Assembly: GCA_004560375.1 (NCBI GenBank)
Contig: SFVC01000029.1
Location: 1-29,110 of the forward strand
Direction: 5' to 3'
DNA: 29,110 nt
DNA from: a bacterium
GTDB taxonomy: Bacteria; Bacillota; Clostridia; Oscillospirales; Oscillospiraceae
The stretch's first letter is position 1; each line of letters starts with the position of its first letter. Of this stretch, positions 1 through 6,712 are shown piece after piece. The notes under the pieces were generated by a model. The model was not told where the DNA came from. It did no database searches and saw only the letters and a program-made list of their open reading frames with translations. Position numbers and translations under genes: made by a program.

Positions 1-354
1 CGAGTCTGTTGGCTTAGTTTGCGTCAACGATCCTGACGCGTTCTCCACTTTGTAATAGAAGGTGGCGGTCTTTGCGCCAGAATCAGCGTCAGTTGCCCAT
101 GTTACATAGTTAGGATTAGCACTTCCGTCCGCAAGCGTCGCCGATTCGCCAATCGAAGTCAGGAATTTAGTCTCTGCCGCACCAATAGCGGCACGCTCAT
201 TTGCCTGATCCGTAGCTTCACGTGCCCGCTCCAACGCAGACCCCACCATGGGGATAGACACAGCGATCAAGATCGCGATGATCGCCACCACGATCAGCAT
301 CTCGACTAAGGTAAAGCCGCCGTTTTTCCGCAGCTTCTCTTTCAGGTTTTTCAT
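1..354 (-). CDS. Type IV pilin, C-terminus beyond left edge (possible major pilin)
   Basis: Prepilin with a short basic leader (MKNLKEKLRKNGG), then the FTLVEML cleavage and methylation motif and a hydrophobic helix (IVVAIIAILIAVSIP). Prepilin peptidase would cut after the second Gly, and the conserved Glu at mature position 5 is present. After the helix comes an amphipathic stretch (ALERAREATDQANERAAIGAAE) and a beta-rich start of the head domain. 118 codons are visible with no stop, so the protein continues off the window. The ATG is preceded by a good ribosome site (AAGGAGAAGATTTTC). Codon choice and lower GC (CGT, GAA, ACT, TCG are frequent) differ from the GC-rich pilus genes beside it, as would fit a highly expressed major pilin or an exchanged one. 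It is separated from the rest of the cluster by 240 bp. Confidence 0.93.
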   Translation of the reverse strand, partial: MKNLKEKLRKNGGFTLVEMLIVVAIIAILIAVSIPMVGSALERAREATDQANERAAIGAAETKFLTSIGESATLADGSANPNYVTWATDADSGAKTATFYYKVENASGSLTQTKPTDS

Positions 355-463
355 GAAAATCTTCTCCTTTTCTCCGGGCGGCCTGGGGCCGCCGCTGCAT
401 TTTTGGTTCTGCCAACCGGTGGGACTTCTTGTTTCCCTCCCCTCTCCCCTGTGGGGATCTGCT

Positions 464-469
464 ATTATG
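464..469 (-). promoter_or_regulatory. Weak candidate promoter for the pilin at the left edge
   Basis: On the minus strand there is CATAAT preceded by TGA (an extended -10 form), about 110 bp upstream of the pilin ATG. No good -35 element is seen. A separate promoter here would let the possible major pilin be made in excess over the assembly genes. A perfect 7-bp stem (377-383 with 387-393) lies just upstream of the ribosome site and could affect translation. Tentative. Confidence 0.25.
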
Positions 470-501
470 TCAGGGCCCGGGTTGGCGCGGGCTCGGAACA
501 G

Positions 502-538
502 CTTTTTTAACTCACCGCGGGGCGGCGAGGTAAAAAAC
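502..538. repeat. Inverted repeat with T6/A6 outer arms
   Basis: The left arm is TTTTTTAACTCACCGC and the right arm is GCGGCGAGGTAAAAAA, with two mismatches around a GGG loop. The T-run is on the left and the A-run on the right on both strands, so neither strand gives a hairpin followed by unpaired U residues. This is therefore not a classical terminator. It may be part of a small palindromic insertion together with the next two repeats. Confidence 0.55.
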
Positions 539-556
539 AGGTTTGTATGGGCCTTC

Positions 557-579
557 GCTGTCCCGTCCTGCGGGACAGC
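557..579. repeat. 9-bp perfect inverted repeat, 5-nt loop
   Basis: GCTGTCCCG, loop TCCTG, CGGGACAGC. It lies one base from the 20-bp palindrome that follows. In the direction of pilus transcription it forms a stable hairpin without a directly following U-run. Confidence 0.6.
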
Positions 580-580
580 C

Positions 581-600
581 AGTGAGGCGTACGCCTCACT
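581..600. repeat. Perfect 20-bp palindrome overlapping a pilin stop codon
   Basis: AGTGAGGCGT joined to its exact reverse complement. The TGA stop of the upstream pilin gene (596-598) is formed inside it, so the C-terminus of that pilin may have been set by the arrival of this element. Confidence 0.6.
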
Positions 601-1030
601 CCTTGCCGCATAGATTGGTATCCCACTGGAAAGCGGTGCCGCCGGACAGCCCCGCCTGGGCCCAGCACAGTTGGACGCTGCCGTCCTCCCCCAGCTTGAC
701 GTAAAGCCCCAGGCCGCTGTGCCCGTGCTTCCGGCACTGGCCGCCGGCCGTCCCCGCACCGGGGGCAACCAGCGCTCCGCTCTCCGTATCATAGGCATAG
801 ACGACCTCATTGTTTTCTCCGAAGTCGGCCTCTGCCGCCCCGGTGGTCCACCGGGCGGTGGCCCGGGCCCTGGCCGCCCGCTCGCAGTCCGCGTCGGCCT
901 TGTGCCCCGCGCTGTTCACCGCCCCCATCACCGCCGGGATGCCGATGGCCAGCAGGATCACAATCAGGGCCACCACCGCCAGCAGCTCGATGAGGGTGAA
1001 GCCTTGCCGGCTTCGCGCCTTTTCTCTCAT
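596..1030 (-). CDS. Type IV pilin-like protein (prepilin signal), 144 aa
   Basis: Prepilin-like protein: a short basic leader ending in QG, then FTLIELLAVVALIVILLAIGIP, the class III signal recognised by prepilin peptidase, with Glu at mature position 5. The head domain (about residues 35-144) is small and has four cysteines (CERA, GGQCRKH, VQLCW, NLCG), which could form disulfides outside the cell. The ATG follows a G-rich ribosome site (GAGGGGGGACGGCCC) and lies 13 nt after the pilC stop, so it is in the operon. The stop codon sits inside a palindrome. It could be a second major pilin or a minor pilin; sequence alone does not decide. Confidence 0.88.
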   Translation of the reverse strand: MREKARSRQGFTLIELLAVVALIVILLAIGIPAVMGAVNSAGHKADADCERAARARATARWTTGAAEADFGENNEVVYAYDTESGALVAPGAGTAGGQCRKHGHSGLGLYVKLGEDGSVQLCWAQAGLSGGTAFQWDTNLCGKE

Positions 1031-1043
1031 GGGCCGTCCCCCC

Positions 1044-2252
1044 TCAGATGGAGTTGTACAGATTGAACATGGGCAGGTACACCGCGAACAGGATCAGCAC
1101 CACAAACACCGCCAGGCAGACGATGAGGATGGGCTCCAGCAGGGACAGCGCCCGCTCGGTTCGCACGTCCACCTCGTTGTCGTAGTACTCCGCCAGCACG
1201 TCCAGGGTGGACTCCAGCGCGCCGGCGCTCTCGCCCACGGCGGTCATCTGGATCAGCATCTGGGGCAGCTCCCGGGAGTTTGCCATGCTGTCCCCCAGGC
1301 CCCGGCCCGCCTCCACCCCGGCCACGGTGTCCATCACCTCCTGGGCCATCACCAGGCTGGACATAGATCGGCTGGACACGGCGATGGCCTGCAAAATGGG
1401 CACGCCGGCGGCCAGCATGGCGGACATGGTGTGGGCGAACTGGCTTGCCCCGGCCATGCGGGCGATCTCACCCAGGACGGGCAGGGACAGCCGCAGGCGG
1501 CTGAACAGCATTCCGCCCTTCTCCGTGCGGCTGAACAGCCAGCACGCGGCCACAATGGCCGCCAGCGCCGCCGCCACCAGCCCCCCGTACTTGGAGGTAA
1601 AGTTGGACACGGCGATGAGGGCCACGGTGACGGCGGGCAAATCCGTGCCCATATCCTGGAAGGTGCCGATGAACGCGGGCACGGCCTTGTCCATGATGAC
1701 GTACACCACCACGATGGCCACCGCGATGACAAAGGCCGGGTAGGTCATGGTGCTGATGGCCTTGGCGTGGGTCTTGGCGGTGCGGTCGTAGTACCTGGCC
1801 ATCCGGTCGAAGGCGGAGATCAGGTCGCCGGACTCCTCTCCCGCCCGGATGGTCTCCCGGAAGGTGACGGGCAGCTTGCCTCCCCGCTGGTCGAAGCTGT
1901 AGCTCAGGCTCCAGCCGTTGGACACGTCCTCGGACACCTGCCGCAGCAGGCGCTGGAGGGCCTTGTCGTCACACTGTCCCGCCACCAGATCCACGGTCTG
2001 CACCAGGGGCAGGCCCGCCTTGAGGACGATGGCGAACTGCTGGCAGGTAAAGGCCAGCGCCTTGGGGCTGATTTTCCCCAGCATGACGGCGGCGGGCCGC
2101 TGAGTGAAGGTCTTGGGGATCTCTTTCAGGCTGAGCACGATCTCGCAGTTCTGCCGGATCTGGGCCACCGCCTCCTGGCGGCTGGCGGCCTCCACCACGC
2201 CGGATACCTTTTCGCCCCCGGCATAGGCCCCCTCGTATTTATATGTGGGCAT
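1044..2252 (-). CDS. pilC: Type IV pilus inner-membrane platform protein PilC (GspF family)
   Basis: Polytopic platform protein on which the PilB and PilT ATPases act to add or remove pilin subunits. The N-terminus (MPTYKYEGAYAGGEKVSG) is the typical start of the family. Two repeated GspF domains can be followed, with membrane segments near residues 168-190, 210-235 and 370-395. The C-terminal end (LLEPILIVCLAVFVVLILF, then the AVYLPMFNLYNSI tail) is characteristic. The length of 402 aa is normal. It follows pilT by 15 nt and precedes a pilin gene by 13 nt, a layout of one transcript. A type II secretion GspF is the only alternative, and the linked pilT argues against it. Confidence 0.95.
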   Translation of the reverse strand: MPTYKYEGAYAGGEKVSGVVEAASRQEAVAQIRQNCEIVLSLKEIPKTFTQRPAAVMLGKISPKALAFTCQQFAIVLKAGLPLVQTVDLVAGQCDDKALQRLLRQVSEDVSNGWSLSYSFDQRGGKLPVTFRETIRAGEESGDLISAFDRMARYYDRTAKTHAKAISTMTYPAFVIAVAIVVVYVIMDKAVPAFIGTFQDMGTDLPAVTVALIAVSNFTSKYGGLVAAALAAIVAACWLFSRTEKGGMLFSRLRLSLPVLGEIARMAGASQFAHTMSAMLAAGVPILQAIAVSSRSMSSLVMAQEVMDTVAGVEAGRGLGDSMANSRELPQMLIQMTAVGESAGALESTLDVLAEYYDNEVDVRTERALSLLEPILIVCLAVFVVLILFAVYLPMFNLYNSI

Positions 2253-2267
2253 GGCGGCGCGCCTCCT

Positions 2268-3371
2268 TTATACGCTCAACCCGGCGCCGAAGCCCCGGCG
2301 CTGGTTCTGGCCGGGCCCTGGGTTTATGCCCATGTCCTTGGCCTGAACCGTGCCCCCCGGCAGGGCCTGCTCGTAGGTTTCCCGGGTAATGGTGCCGGCG
2401 TTGAGCAGGTTTTGCAGCGCCCGCTCCATGAGGATGTTGCCGATGGAGCCGGTGGTCTGGATGGAGTTGATGATCTGGGGGGTTTTGCCCTCCCGGATCA
2501 GGTTGCGGATGGCGCCGTCGGTTTTCATCACCTCGCAGGCCAGCACCCGGCCCTTGCCGGAGGCCTTGGGCAGCAGCTGCTGGGACAGCACGGCCTTCAG
2601 CGTCATGGACAGCTGGAGCCGGATCTGCTGCTGCCGCTCGGCGGGGAACACGTCCACCACGCGGTCGATGGAGTCGGCGGCGGAGTTGGTATGGACGGTG
2701 CCGAACACCAGGTGGCCCGTCTCGGCGGCGGTGAGGGCGGTTTCGATGGTCTCCAGATCCCGCATCTCGCCCACCAGGATCACGTCGGGATCCTCCCGGA
2801 GGGCGGCCCGCAGCCCGGCGGCGAAGGAGCGGGTGTCCTTGCCCACCTCCCGCTGGTTGATGACGCATTGATCCGGGGTGTAGACATACTCCACCGGATC
2901 CTCCAGGGTGAGGATGTGCTTGGACTGGGTTTTGTTGATCTCGTTGAGGACGGCGGCCAAGGTGGTGGACTTGCCCGAGCCGGTCTCCCCGGTGATGAGC
3001 ACCAGGCCCTGGCTGTAGCCGGGGAACTCCTGCACCGCGCGGGGCAGGCCCAGCTCGGACATATCGGGTATGTGCTCGTTGAGCAGGCGGATGGCGGCGG
3101 ACCAGTTTCCCTGCTGCCGGAACAGGTTCAGACGGCAGCGCACCCCGGCCAGCGTCTTGGCCAGGTCGGCCTCGCCCACCTCCACCATGGCGTCGAACTG
3201 ATCCCCGGCCAGCTCCCGGACGTAGTCCAGGCACTGCTGGGCGGTGAGCCGTTCCCCGTCCATCTCCCGGATGGATCCGTCCACCCGGTACCGGGGGGTG
3301 AGTCCGCACACCAAATGCACATCGGACGCCCGGTCTGCCCGGGCCTTCTCGATCAGCTGAGTTATCGTCAC
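2268..3371 (-). CDS. pilT: Pilus retraction ATPase PilT
   Basis: Hexameric cytoplasmic ATPase that powers pilus depolymerisation and twitching. Walker A GETGSGKST lies at about residues 128-136, the Asp box (LEDPVEY) follows, Walker B is DPDVILVGEMRD near 193-204, and the His box is TGHLVFGTVHT. The C-terminal motif AIRNLIREGK is typical of PilT rather than PilB. Length 367 aa is normal. The start is GTG, supported by GAGGAGGAG seven bases upstream; this ribosome site overlaps the pilB stop region, so the two are probably translationally coupled. Its presence means the pili are expected to retract, unlike a pseudopilus secretion system. Confidence 0.96.
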   Translation of the reverse strand: MTITQLIEKARADRASDVHLVCGLTPRYRVDGSIREMDGERLTAQQCLDYVRELAGDQFDAMVEVGEADLAKTLAGVRCRLNLFRQQGNWSAAIRLLNEHIPDMSELGLPRAVQEFPGYSQGLVLITGETGSGKSTTLAAVLNEINKTQSKHILTLEDPVEYVYTPDQCVINQREVGKDTRSFAAGLRAALREDPDVILVGEMRDLETIETALTAAETGHLVFGTVHTNSAADSIDRVVDVFPAERQQQIRLQLSMTLKAVLSQQLLPKASGKGRVLACEVMKTDGAIRNLIREGKTPQIINSIQTTGSIGNILMERALQNLLNAGTITRETYEQALPGGTVQAKDMGINPGPGQNQRRGFGAGLSV

Positions 3372-3386
3372 GTCTGTCTCCTCCTC

Positions 3387-5108
3387 TCAATAGGCCGCCT
3401 GTCCGCCCAGGACACGGTGAACCTCCTCGGCGGAGGTGACGCCCTCCAGCACCAGTTGGCGGCTGTCCTCCAGGATGGGCCGGAAACCGGCCTCCCGCAC
3501 CGCCTCCTCCATCTTGGCGATGGAACGGGAGTGGATGGCGTGGCGGATGCCGGGGGTCATGGTGAGAATCTCAAACACGCCGGTGCGCCCCCGGTAACCG
3601 GTATTGAAGCACTCTCCGCAGCCCGTGCCCCGGTAGAACTGGATGGGCTCTTCGGACTCCTCCAGCCCCATGAGGGCCAGCTCCTCCTGGGTAGGGGTAT
3701 ACGCCTTTCGGCAGTGGGGGCACACCTTCCGCACCAGCCGCTGGGACACAATTCCCTTCACCGCCCCGGCGATGAGGTAGGGCTCCACGCCGATGTCCAG
3801 CAGACGGTCGATGGAGGACACGGCGTTGTTGGTATGTACTGTGGACAGCACCAGGTGGCCCGTCATGGCGGCTCGCATGGCGATCTCGGCGGTCTCGCCG
3901 TCCCGGATCTCGCCCACGGCGATGATATCCGGATCCTGCCGCAGCACGGAGCGCAGCACGCTGGCAAAGGTCAGCCCGGTCTTTTCGTTGATCTGCACCT
4001 GGCAGGCCCCGTCGATGTGGTACTCCACCGGATCCTCCAGGGACACCAGATTCACTTCCTCGCTTTTCAGCCGCTGGATGATGGCGTACAGGGTGGAGGT
4101 CTTGCCCGAGCCGGTGGGCCCCACCATGAGGATCACGCCCTCGGTGGCGTTGTCCAGCAGCTGGAGGAATCGATCCCGGTTGTCCCCCTGCAGGCCGATG
4201 CCGTCCAGACTGGCCAGCTCCTCCGCCTTACGCAGCAGACGCACCACCACCTTTTCCCCGTAAGTAGTGGGCAGGGTGGAGATACGCAGATCCAGCGTCT
4301 CCTGATGGACGGTGACATTGGCCCGGCCGTCCTGAGGGATCTGCTTCTGGGCGATATCCATCCGGGCCATGATCTTCATCCGGGAGATCACGGAGCTCTG
4401 CAGCGCCTGGGGCACCTGGATGATGGTGCGAAGGGCCCCGTCGATCCGCATCCGGATCTTCATGTGATCCTCTCCGGGCTCCATGTGGATGTCGCTGGCC
4501 CGCTCGGTGTAGGCCCGGTCGATGATGGAATTCACCAGGCGGATGGCGGGGGCGGCGTCCGTCTCGTCCTCGTCCACCGTCACATTCTGGGTTCCGGCGG
4601 AGGCCAGGGCGGTGGCGCCGTACTGCCCGCCGATGAGATCCCGCTGCATCTCCTCAATGGCCCGCATGGCCCCCTGGTTGCTGTACAGGTTCTGCACCGC
4701 CCGCTCCACGGCGGCGGCATTGGCGATCAGCGGGATCACCCGCCGCCGGGTGATGGCCCGCACCTCCTCCACCGCCACGAAGTTCAGCGGGTCGGCCATG
4801 GCCAGGTGCACGTCCGTGCGGGTGGCCTTCACGGGAACCACCATGTGCTTCTTGGCCACGTTCTTGGGCAGGATCTGGGCCATCTCCGACGGGATGGACA
4901 GGGAGTTCAGGTCTATGTACTCCACGCCCAGCTGGTTCATCAGCGTGTCGATGAGCTGCTTCTCCGTGATAAAGCCGTGGGTTTGCAGCACCGTCCCCAG
5001 CCGCTCGCCGCTGCCCGCCTGGAGCGCCAGCGCCTCTTTGAGCTGCTCCTCCGTGATGGCGCCGCTCTCAATCAGCATATCGCCCAGCCGGTTATATTTC
5101 ATTGCCAT
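3387..5108 (-). CDS. pilB: Pilus assembly ATPase PilB (GspE family)
   Basis: Extension ATPase that drives pilin polymerisation. An N-terminal MshEN/GspE-N type region (residues about 1-150, LGDMLIESGAITEEQLKEAL) is followed by the ATPase core with Walker A GPTGSGKT at about 329-336, LEDPVEY, Walker B DPDIIAVGEIRD and TGHLVLSTVHT. A Zn-binding pair, CPHC (about 462-465) and CGEC (about 497-500), is as in the family. Length 573 aa is normal. The N-terminal domain is of the type that in some relatives binds cyclic di-GMP, which would allow second-messenger control; that is inference. Two in-frame ATGs lie close together at the start (MAMKY). It precedes pilT by 15 nt. Confidence 0.96.
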   Translation of the reverse strand: MAMKYNRLGDMLIESGAITEEQLKEALALQAGSGERLGTVLQTHGFITEKQLIDTLMNQLGVEYIDLNSLSIPSEMAQILPKNVAKKHMVVPVKATRTDVHLAMADPLNFVAVEEVRAITRRRVIPLIANAAAVERAVQNLYSNQGAMRAIEEMQRDLIGGQYGATALASAGTQNVTVDEDETDAAPAIRLVNSIIDRAYTERASDIHMEPGEDHMKIRMRIDGALRTIIQVPQALQSSVISRMKIMARMDIAQKQIPQDGRANVTVHQETLDLRISTLPTTYGEKVVVRLLRKAEELASLDGIGLQGDNRDRFLQLLDNATEGVILMVGPTGSGKTSTLYAIIQRLKSEEVNLVSLEDPVEYHIDGACQVQINEKTGLTFASVLRSVLRQDPDIIAVGEIRDGETAEIAMRAAMTGHLVLSTVHTNNAVSSIDRLLDIGVEPYLIAGAVKGIVSQRLVRKVCPHCRKAYTPTQEELALMGLEESEEPIQFYRGTGCGECFNTGYRGRTGVFEILTMTPGIRHAIHSRSIAKMEEAVREAGFRPILEDSRQLVLEGVTSAEEVHRVLGGQAAY

Positions 5109-5121
5109 CGCTCGGCCCCCT

Positions 5122-5655
5122 CTATGGTGTGGTTTGTGGGTTCAGACACCGGACGGTAAAGTGCGCCTTGGTGGAAAGCTCTCCCTCCGCCTGCTTCACC
5201 GTCAGATCCACGGTGAACAGGCCCTCCTGATAGGTGATTTGAAAGCCCGGTTCCCCGTCGCCGTCTTCTTCCGGGATGATGTAGGTTCTGTTGCCGTAGG
5301 CCCCGCTGGGCAGTATCCGGTAGTCGTTGGCATAAAGCTGCCTATCCTCTTCTTTCGTTCCAATTACAGTAGTCGCGCCGGTGTTCTCCATATTGTAACG
5401 TTCGCTGTGATAGCGTACCAGCTTATTCCCTGCCTCCGTCTCCACCCGCTGGGCGTAGCGCAGTTCGTCCGACAGGGCGTTGGTGAGAGAAGTCGCCAGC
5501 AACTCCAGTTCCGACTGGGCGGTGAGATCCCGGTAGCTTCGCATGGCCAGGTGGAGCCCCGTGTTGATCAGCAGTCCCAGCATCACCAGAATGGCCACCG
5601 CGCACAGCGTCTCCACCAGAGTAAAGCCCCGGCTGTCCTTCCATTTACGGGTCAA
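5122..5655 (-). CDS. Minor pilin-like protein (PilW/GspJ-like), TTG start
   Basis: Prepilin signal: leader TRKWKDSRG, then FTLVETLCAVAILVMLGLLI. Glu is at mature position 5. The 177-aa protein has a long amphipathic stretch after the helix (SYRDLTAQSELELLATSLTNAL) and a beta-rich head, as in minor pilins of the PilW/GspJ kind. The start is TTG: AAGGAGG lies about nine bases upstream and no ATG is available before the signal. The gene overlaps the end of the preceding pilin gene by 11 nt, so the two are probably translationally coupled. Likely part of the initiating or tip complex of the pilus; the exact role is not visible. Confidence 0.85.
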   Translation of the reverse strand: MTRKWKDSRGFTLVETLCAVAILVMLGLLINTGLHLAMRSYRDLTAQSELELLATSLTNALSDELRYAQRVETEAGNKLVRYHSERYNMENTGATTVIGTKEEDRQLYANDYRILPSGAYGNRTYIIPEEDGDGEPGFQITYQEGLFTVDLTVKQAEGELSTKAHFTVRCLNPQTTP

Positions 5656-5965
5656 CGGGATCCGCCTCCTTTTTCCACTGGTAGGAGTACATCTCCCCGC
5701 CGCCGTAGAGGCCTATGTCAACCTCGATCTCTGTGCCATTCCCCTCCACCTTCACTTTGCCCTCTTCTGCCGATCCCGTCCTGCCCTCCGCCGCGGACAA
5801 GTACTCATAGTACGCCTCATCCGCCGCCCGGGTCTCCTTGCCCATCTCCACCGCCGCCGTACAGCAGGTGAACAGCACCGCCACCGACAGGGCCGCGATC
5901 AGGATGGAGGCCAGCATCTCCACCAGGGTCTCGCCCCGGTTGTCGTTCAGCTTGCGGCCTGTCAT
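5645..5965 (-). CDS. Minor pilin-like protein with GETLVEML signal, 106 aa
   Basis: The chosen ATG is the one with AGGAG six bases upstream; a longer open frame exists but starts inside the previous gene without a ribosome site. Leader TGRKLNDNRG is followed by ETLVEMLASILIAALSVAVLF, so mature position 1 would be Glu rather than the usual Phe. This variant keeps Glu at position 5 and is likely still a peptidase substrate. The short head ends in a charged tail. It overlaps the preceding gene by four bases (ATGA) and the next by 11 nt, so three minor pilins are tightly coupled. PilV/GspI-like by position and size; tentative. Confidence 0.82.
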   Translation of the reverse strand: MTGRKLNDNRGETLVEMLASILIAALSVAVLFTCCTAAVEMGKETRAADEAYYEYLSAAEGRTGSAEEGKVKVEGNGTEIEVDIGLYGGGEMYSYQWKKEADPVDP

Positions 5966-6681
5966 GTCGGCTCCTCCCTGGTGATCTGGCTCAGCTGCCA
6001 CTTGATAGGCTGGTCACACCCTGACTTGCCCTCTTCAATCTTAGGCACGCCGCTGTTGCTCAGCTCGGCGTACATGGCATAGTCCCCCAGCGACGCGGAG
6101 AGATAGATCTTATAGTTCTTTGTCAACTGCACCGTCAACGCCACCGATTCACCCAGCCCAGGCTTATCAGCCTGATCTGGTACAGACAGCGTCAGCATAT
6201 GCTTTTCCCCGGGCTCCCTTATACTGCCGCCAGTCAGCGGAATGCATTCGCACGTATCAGGCGGGGAAGCCGCCACATAAAATTTCTCTGCAAACAGCCA
6301 GTCCAGTTCTTCCCGCAGCGGCAACACACCTGAAAGCTCACAGGCAAACATCCCCTCTTTCTGTTCATATTTATGATGGGTGTACTCAGGGGATATTAGG
6401 GCACCGGTTTTAGGGTCATACACAGCAGGATAATGCACACTTGTATAGCTATACTTCGCCGTATACTCCGCCGCCGTCAGCTCGTCGCACACCAGCTGCA
6501 GCGCCGAGGACAGCGTCAGGTACTTCTGCTGCTCCTCCCGGCCGCTGCGACTCTTTCCGGCGTTGGACGCCGCCGCCATCAGCACCGACGCCCCCACCAT
6601 CGCGCACAGCAGGAAGAACAGCAGGGCCAGAAGGATGGACGCCCCACTCTCGCTGCGTAGCTTTTCCCGTATTGGTTCCAT
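5962..6681 (-). CDS. Minor pilus component with degenerate prepilin signal (PilX/GspK-like)
   Basis: 239 aa. N-terminus MEPIREKLRSESGASILLALLFFLLCAMVGASVLMAAA: a basic leader, Gly-Ala-Ser and a hydrophobic helix, but no Glu at position 5. This is the pattern seen in PilX- and GspK-like minor subunits. The head (residues about 50-239) is beta-rich with three cysteines besides one in the helix. ATG with GGGAGGACGTCCC upstream. It follows the giant pilin gene by 31 nt and overlaps the next pilin gene by four bases. Function as a pilus-priming or tip protein is inferred from position and N-terminus only. Confidence 0.75.
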   Translation of the reverse strand: MEPIREKLRSESGASILLALLFFLLCAMVGASVLMAAASNAGKSRSGREEQQKYLTLSSALQLVCDELTAAEYTAKYSYTSVHYPAVYDPKTGALISPEYTHHKYEQKEGMFACELSGVLPLREELDWLFAEKFYVAASPPDTCECIPLTGGSIREPGEKHMLTLSVPDQADKPGLGESVALTVQLTKNYKIYLSASLGDYAMYAELSNSGVPKIEEGKSGCDQPIKWQLSQITREEPT

Positions 6682-6712
6682 GGGACGTCCTCCCTTCCCT
6701 GTTCCGGGCCGG

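Noticed and set aside
810..5159. 1,449-codon open frame on the plus strand
   Set aside because: It lies exactly opposite pilC, pilT and pilB. It is His/Gly/Leu-rich, has no domain or ribosome site, and is the shadow of GC-rich genes.
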